From positions 757,994 to 821,993 of the forward strand of contig QEOQ01000573.1 of the NCBI GenBank assembly GCA_010279815.1: a stretch of DNA of 64,000 nt, in the 5' to 3' direction. Under the pieces are notes generated by a model. It did not search any database and had not been told where the DNA came from. It saw only the letters and a list, made by a program, of their open reading frames with translations. Origin of the DNA: Brachionus plicatilis (Eukaryota > Rotifera > Eurotatoria > Ploima > Brachionidae). Position numbers and translations under genes: made by a program. This document shows, piece by piece, positions 57,501 through 64,000 of the stretch (the first letter of the stretch is position 1; each line of letters opens with the position of its first letter).

Positions 57501-59581
57501 ATGGTTTTATACGCCTCGGTTTCGCTAAAGAAATGGTAATCTCTCTCTAAAGCAGTGTTTGATTTAAAGCCTCTGAATACTTATTTTTCTTATTTTCCTA
57601 TTTTATTACATGAGACAAATTTACTAAAGATATTCTTTTTATTTTAGCAGTCTGGGCGATTTTTCTAAATTTTAAATTTGACAGATTCAAAAGTGATGCT
57701 GCACATTACACGACGGAATCAAGGCATTATGAAATTTCATTAAAAACTTCTAATACAAAAATAAAATATATTTTAACTTTTTTATAAAAACTTGATCTGC
57801 AAATTAAATAAATTGAAATAACTTTTGTTTCTCCTACTGCAGAAATATGAAAAATTGTATCCTTTTTAAAAGTTTTATAAATCAAACGCAATTCATTTGC
57901 ACAGATTTTGCAGACTTCCAGAAAAAAAGTTGCTTCTCTTTTTGTATTTGCAGAACAAGTTTAAGACATTTTAAAAAAAAAGTTATAATTTTTTTTATTT
58001 TTATATTGGGAGTTTTGTATGAAATTTCAAAATGCCTGGAATCAATTTTATCTTTAAGTTAATGATTTTTTTCAATTCAAAACTATTTTAGATGCAAAAT
58101 TTAAATTTTTCGTCTTTATTTTTGTAATACTATGGAAAAAAGAAAACCATGATTAAAATAAAATCAAAAATGTTTTACAGATTAAAATTGTTTATTACTT
58201 TTAAGTTTAAATAAAAAATCTAGTTTCCTTTTCAAGATTTCAGTTTGAAATTAGAAAAAATCCAATTACGACGTTATGTCTTCATGGACCCTAAGTACAT
58301 TAATGTAGACTGCCAAAAAAAAGCAAATACAAGCGAAAAAAAATTGTTTTCTTATCAATTAGGCAATTAATTTTGTTCAAAATTTTTTATTAAAAATTAA
58401 TTTTTACATACCTTCAATTAAATTAAAGAAATTAAAAATTAGCCTTTATTGATTAAATTTTTGACTTTATCTCTTGAGAATATTAAAAATGTCTAATTTA
58501 ATACAATTTTTATTTTTTTGTCTTCGAGTTAATTTCTGTAAATTAAACTCAGTAAACTTTTGAATATAATAAATTGGGAAAAAAATTCAAAAAATCATGG
58601 AATTTTAAAAATGCATTAAAATAAATTTTTGACATCAAGAAGACATGTTTAGACGCTTGAATCCTTCCATTATTGAAAGAAATACCAAAACATTGATTAA
58701 AAAGATTTTAAATAAACATTTATTGATGTTCAATTAGCATAAGCATTCATTTTTTTTCTCTTACATTTAATCCAGCAAACAAAAAAAAAATTCTAAAATA
58801 CATAGATAATTTTAGATAATTGTTAATTAAATTGTTTTAAAAAAAAAAAACTTATTTCGTGCTTTTAAAGACAGGAATTTGCTCTCTGCGTCAAGGACTT
58901 AGAAGAATAATTTTTGTACCAAAAAGCAAATCCAATCAATTAAATTCAGGTAAGATTTATTAGCTATTTAAGTATTTGGAATTTTAAATTTAAAATAGAC
59001 TCGTCTCGAACTACGGAAACCTGGGAAACACAAAATAAAACCGAAACGCTTTGGGTAAGACTTTAGATGGCTTTTTTCAAAAAGTTCAAAATCTCTGTTC
59101 CATTTATTCTGGTCAAAGACAAGCTATTTGACTAATCAAGGACTTGTTTCTAAAAACAACTTAAATTTTAAGTTTTCAATAATTTGAATAGAAAAAAAAA
59201 GAAGTTCTTCTATTTTTAAAACACTTTTTTTAAAAATCAGTCAAAAGTGAATTAATTTTGTTTCTCGTACAGAATTAGCATTATTTTATTTTTTTTGTTT
59301 TATAACTCTCTTTTTAATTGAGTAAAAAAATTGAATATTAATTATCGAAAAATATTTTTTCCATCAAATTAAACTATGAACAATTTTAGTAATCAAATTA
59401 GATAAAATCTTTTCTATCATCAAAAGAATTAAGTTTGAATTTATTTTAAAGTTTAGCTTCAAGAGTTGGCAAACTTACTAAGCGTACTCTTTTGTCTTCT
59501 ATTTGGCACAACACAAAGGTCCAGCACCAGTCGGACCCAGTGTCACTTTTTGAGAGCCTAATTAAAAAAAATCAAAACTAG
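57501..59581 (+). CDS. Tentative five-exon small gene, unknown product
   Basis: Five splice-flanked open segments join in phase into a 109-residue protein: 57501-57535 (MVLYASVSLKK), 58244-58304 (LKLEKIQLRRYVFMDPKYIN), 58871-58949 (TGICSLRQGLRRIIFVPKSK), 58999-59054 (SSRTTETWETQNKTETLW) and 59483-59581 (RTLLSSIWHNTKVQHQSDPV to a TAG). The third and fourth exons, separated by a 49-nt intron with GTAAGA and ATAG borders, are the most convincing. The first, second and last exon choices are less certain; the last could instead start at an acceptor near 59459 in another frame. The basic, hydroxylated N-terminus could be a mitochondrial import signal, a weak inference. No homologue recognised. Confidence 0.38.
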
Positions 59582-60166
59582 AACATTTGGCCAGCAGGTT
59601 AATTGGCAAACAATTTTCGGATCAAATAGTTTGTCCCAAATTTGGAACTTAATTTGAAGACCACGATTTAAGCAAGAGATAAAATCGTGCTTAATCGAAT
59701 TTTGAGCAAAGAGGGGAGATCGCAGAGAAATGTGTCTGCATGAAAATAAAACGTAAATATATATGAAATTATGATTTTTGCCATTTTTTGTTGTTGATTA
59801 CGTTCAAAAATCTGAGCGAGCATTTTTTTTTGTTAAGGGTAAGAACTCTTTGAAAATTATGAATTTAAAACAATATTTCTAATTTTTTTTCTTATTTTTC
59901 TCAATTTACCATCACAGTAGTCAGAAGCACGATGTTAGTGACCGCATGACCACTCAGTTAGTTTGCCAAGTAGCAACGTCTTCGGCCACTTCTAAATCAT
60001 GCTGTATACTAATGCAACATTGTTTAGCTGATAAGTTACTTTATCTTATCTGCTGCGTCTAGGCTCAAGCTAATCGAATCTTCTGAGTAATTTAGATTAA
60101 TTAATTTTGTCAAATGATTTATTAAGAACTAGAGCTTGAGTTTAGTTGAATGCTTAGAGAATTTTG

Positions 60167-60174
60167 TGACGTCA
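60167..60174. promoter_or_regulatory. CRE palindrome TGACGTCA
   Basis: Exact full CREB/ATF consensus in a GC-enriched non-coding stretch. By chance the octamer is rare in DNA this AT-rich. Function inferred only. Confidence 0.35.
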
Positions 60175-60797
60175 GAGTGTTAAACAACAATGCCGAATGG
60201 TGGTCAACTTGAGACAAGTTTTGGCTTACAGATAAGTGTGTGCATGTTTGAGAAACTAAAAGCATGGTTTTTGATGTTTCTCTTTGTTTCTTCTGAAAGC
60301 GTTGCGATACTTAATCACCACAGTTTGATTTGGCTCAAGCTCTTTAATTTCAATTATTACCAAGCAGAGTATACAAATGCTTAAGTAGCTAAGTACAAAG
60401 AATGGATTAGTTTTTTTTTTTAGACGAGTTCGAGTGGATCTAAACTAGAAAGTTGATCAAGTCAAAAACTGAAAGTGTCTTTTTTTTTTGTTGGAGTTGA
60501 AAAGTCTGAACTTTGGCCTGAATGGTTCAATTTTACAAACCTGGTCCAAGTGAATATATTATGCTAAATAGAAATGTTTTGTAGGTAATAATTTATGTTA
60601 ATTAAGCAACATGGGCAGTTGTTTTGTTCAAAGTGGTCAAATGAGCTTGACGCGTCTGACTGCAGCTTTGATTACAAATTCGGCATCAAATAAATCAAAT
60701 GGTTCACTGAACAATTTTGTTCTCAAAATCGCAATAATTCTCCAACGCTAACATTCAATTTTTTATCCAGTTTTTGATGACAATGCTGTTGTGCATG

Positions 60798-60805
60798 TGA
60801 CGTCA
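60798..60805. promoter_or_regulatory. CRE palindrome TGACGTCA
   Basis: Second exact copy, 631 bp after the first, within GTGCATGTGACGTCACAC. Confidence 0.35.
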
Positions 60806-60919
60806 CACTTTTTAGTTTATAAAGACTTTTAGGAAATTGAAAATTTATATTTGGCATATAAGTAAATATAGATCAGCTATGATCAATTAATTTCTTAAAA
60901 TCTGACCAACTTGAAGGGC

Positions 60920-63900
60920 CCATTATTCAGGTACACTTTGAAAAAAAAATAATAAAATATTTTTTATTGTTGTCCAAAAATGGACATTTTCTTGTGAGCG
61001 GATTTGAATAAAAAGCTTTGTCAAGCTGTAGTTTAGATTTAAATTTGTCACTGGCAAGCACACGCCAAAACAAATTAAAATTGTCTTATTTTTTTACTAA
61101 AGGATAAAATAAAAATTTTAATATTTTAGGCCATTTTGAGGTCAAGAGGAAGATTTGATTGCGAAACAAAATTTTTTAAGTTTTAAAGGCGAACAAGATT
61201 AAGTTAAATTTGTCATCGAAAAATTCGGCAATAAAATATATTATTCTTGACTAGGTGAATTTAGGTCAGAAGTTGTGATTAATTTTTTAAATTTTCCAAA
61301 AAACCGGGTCTTTAAATTCAGTAATATTTAGCCACAAAATAATTGTCTAAATTTTGATCAAAAAAAAATTAATTAATTTTTTAATAAGGAGCAAAAAATG
61401 AAGACAGAGAAAATTTTTTTAATTGTTTCTATCTAAATCTAAATCACTTTGAGATACATTAGAAAAGTATATATTTTTCTTTAAATAAATCAAATTAAAT
61501 ATAAATTTTATAATTCTTTAAATAGATTAAATAGTTTTTGTGATCAAAATTGGTGCTTTAATTTAATTTTAGTGTGAAAAGCTTCTTTGGGGATTAAAGT
61601 GGCTTGGGAAAAATTAAGGCAGGATCAAGAGGCAAGCATGATTAAGTCAAATTATTAATGGAAAAAGATTAATCCAAATAAACAAATATTTACAATTAAT
61701 TTTTTAATGCAGGTACATTTTCTAAAATGTTGAAAATTCATCTGATTTTTTTGAACAAAAAATAGTTAATTTGGACAAAAAAAATTCTAACGTTTGGTAT
61801 AAAATTTTTGTGTAGTGAAAATATTGGTGATCAGATACGGAATTATAAACTAATTTACATTTTCTAAAAATCATGCTCATAAATAATTAAAAAATTAAAA
61901 ATGAAAAATTATATTTTGTTTTAGCCATAAAAGACTATTTTATGGCCAAGGGTGACTTAGGTTTTGATAAAAAATAATTTAATTTTAGATGCAAGCAATA
62001 TCAAGTTATTTTATTTAGCGATTCAACAGACATTAAGCATTAAAACATCTCTGTAAATTCAGATCAGGTATCATCAATTAATTATTAATTTCTAAAAAAT
62101 TATGGCTCGTACAGAAAACTTAAGCTCAACACAGGTACACTCAGAGCCAAATTATCTATTTTTTTTCTCCCAAAAGATTCAATTTAATTTAATAATTAAA
62201 TTTATTTTTTAATGTTGACTAAAAAAGGACATTTTAAGCTCAATAAATGATTTAACTGAATTAATTTATTTTTAAAAGGATCATCTAATGCAGGTACACT
62301 TTGAAAAAAAAATTATCGTATTATTTTTCCAAATCATGAAATTTAAATTAAAAAAATTTTTTTTTGTTACAAAAAAACAACTTCAAGAATGTTTGGTAAG
62401 AAAAATAATTAAAAATTTAGCTAAGTGGTAAAGAGGGCTTCAAAATGCAGATCCATTCTAGCAAAATTATCTAATATTTTTTGTTATTGTTAAATTTTTT
62501 TTTTTTAATTTTTATTAAACTTTAATTAAATTTTCTAAAAATTTAATTGAATCAAATATATCTAAAATCAAAAAGGATCCTTATGATTCAGAAAAACTTT
62601 GAAAAAAAAAATTTCTTTATTTCTTCAAAAAGATTTAAATTAAAATTGAAGTCATTTTTTATTAGGGTCAGTTTTAAGGGTGACTTCACATTCTGGAATA
62701 ATTATCAAACATGTTTATTTGTCAACAAAGGCTATTTTGTTAAGTTTTGGTTAAGGTATAAAATATTTAAATGCCATCAAAGGGGATACTAATAATTCAG
62801 GTACAGTAAAAAGATAAACTATTAAAGATTAATTAGATTACTTTTTGTAATGGTCAAAATTGGCTTTTATATTGCCCATTAATGGTCTTAATTTTTTTTT
62901 GATACGAAATAATATTAGGTCCAAGAGGAAGTTGAGTTTGAAAAAAAATTAATACATTTAGTTAAGTGTTACAGAGGGCTTATTTAAAATATTACCTATT
63001 TTTTTTTAACATAGTCAAAAATGAGCATTTTTTAAGGTTTTGGTTAAAGTATAAAATATTTAAGTGTCAAAGAGGGTCTTCACAAAATATTGGCTATTAT
63101 TTTTCTCAAAAGATTAAATTTTAATTAAATTAATTTTTTGTAATGGTCACGCATTCTCAGACTCGAGAAATTTTTGTGAAAAATAATAAGAAGGTTTTCA
63201 GAATGCAGACCGATTCTAGAAAAATCATTTCAATTTTTTTGTTGGTCAGAAAAGGCTATTTTTAACGTTTTGGTTAGGTTATTTAATATTTAAGTGTCAA
63301 AAGGGATCCTTAAATAAATTTTTGTGATGGTCAAAAAATGCTAGTTTAAGATCAGTCGCACTATGGGAAAATAGGAAAAGTAAAAAATAATTAACTATTT
63401 TTCCTAAAAATTAAACTTTAATAAATTTTTTTTTTTCAAAAAATACATTCATAGAACAGAGCGGTTTTGTTTAAAAAAAAATTAGTTAAATACTTAAGAA
63501 GATTTTCAATCATCCAAATTTTTTATTTTTTCAAAAAAAAGCAAATTTTTAAAGTTCTAGTTTAAGGTGTCAATGTAGTTGCACTATGGAGAAAATTTTA
63601 AAATAATTAGCTCATTTTGCTAAAGATTTAACTTTAATAAAAAAATTTTTTTTTTGTTTCGAAAAAAATACATTCAGAGACTCGAGGGGGTCTTGTTTAA
63701 AAAAATAAAAAAATTAGTTTGATGCTTAAGAAGGTTTTCAGAATGCAGACAGATTCTAGAAAAATCATCTAATTCTTTTTTATTTCAAAAAAAGGCAAAT
63801 TTTAAAGTTTATAAAATATTTAATTCTGGATCACTAAGCCAATATAAAATAAATTTTGGTGCAAAAAGTGCTAGTTTAAGTCCTCAATGCAGCTGCACTA

Positions 63901-64000
63901 TGGGAAAAATTTTAAAATAATTAGCTCTTTTTCCTAGAAATTAAACTTTAATAGAAAATTTTTTTTTGTTTCGAAAAAAAAATTACTCAGAGAACCAAGC
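60920..64000. repeat. Degenerate tandem-repeat (satellite-like) array
   Basis: Recurrent ordered blocks: (A)TGCAGGTACACTTT or TGCAGACNGATTCTAGAAAA, a GGTCAAAAA..GGCTATTTT block, TTTTGGTTAAGGTATAAAAT with ATATTTAAGTGTCAAAG, and GCACTATGGGAAAA with AATTAGCTC..TTAAACTTTAAT and CATTCAGAGACTCGAG. The latter block repeats at about 63359, 63583 and 63895 (spacing 224 and 312 bp). Units are diverged with internal deletions. The array reaches the window end, so its full size is unknown. The ORF at 62547-62792 lies inside it and is a by-product. Confidence 0.7.

Larger units (their letters stand above)
59582..60920. other. Non-coding region with elevated GC and CRE-like sites
   Basis: 59930-60870 is distinctly less AT-rich than its surroundings yet has no convincing ORF. 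It contains two full palindromic CRE sites and several GATA-type CTTATC motifs near 60045-60055. This is consistent with a regulatory region or a retained non-coding transcript; the regulated gene is not identified. Confidence 0.35.

Noticed and set aside
60190..60384. 64-residue ORF in the GC-enriched block
   Set aside because: No domain, no splice or polyadenylation context, and composition gives long frames by chance.
1..64000. CRISPR arrays, bacterial operons, rRNA or tRNA genes
   Set aside because: No regular repeat-spacer pattern, no ribosome-binding sites, no tRNA B-box consensus seen; the gene structures are eukaryotic.

Overview
The window is nuclear DNA from a small, very AT-rich invertebrate animal. 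Genes have many very short introns (49 to 90 nt, GT..AG), no bacterial-style organisation, and encode animal-type proteins: LEO1, mitochondrial ribosomal protein L51, an SFT2-type vesicle protein, an ERICH2-like protein and a DAZAP1/Hrp48-type hnRNP. Base composition, intron size, a CR1/L2-like LINE with a microsatellite tail and the mix of genes would fit a rotifer such as Brachionus, but that is an inference; no sequence here proves the phylum.

Layout. 0.7-4.8 kb: two tandem copies of a DAZAP1/Hrp48-like two-RRM gene; their RRM exons are almost identical while their tails have diverged, and the first copy has a one-base frameshift near its start. 5.6-13.5 kb: one ZAD-like plus C2H2 zinc-finger gene with a 6 kb repeat-filled intron. 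13.6-13.9 kb: an assembly gap. 14-20.5 kb: transposon territory, with a 783-bp TIR element carrying an AT-hook ORF, decayed LINE pieces, hAT-like MITEs and a 5'-truncated LINE. 20.5-32 kb: a long AT-rich stretch with no supported gene. 32.7-33.8 kb: an unrecognised single-exon gene. 34-35.8 kb: a hAT-like MITE and a LINE tail. 37.3-45.8 kb: a U1-type zinc-finger gene followed 161 bp later by LEO1, both with repeat-filled introns. 48.7-49.4 kb: the ERICH2-like gene. 49.7-52.6 kb: an inverted-repeat element with a small ORF, then decayed coding fragments, one of them FLYWCH-like. 54-56.6 kb: MRPL51 and the SFT2-type gene on the minus strand. 57.5-59.6 kb: a tentative five-exon small gene. 60.9-64 kb: a degenerate tandem-repeat array running off the window end.

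The conserved genes are housekeeping or ciliary/regulatory and do not form a pathway. The most distinctive content is the mobile DNA: several foldback or TIR families with 8-9 bp target-site duplications visible in the sequence, two of which enclose a small non-transposase ORF. The other notable signal is the exon-restricted homogenisation of the duplicated RRM gene.
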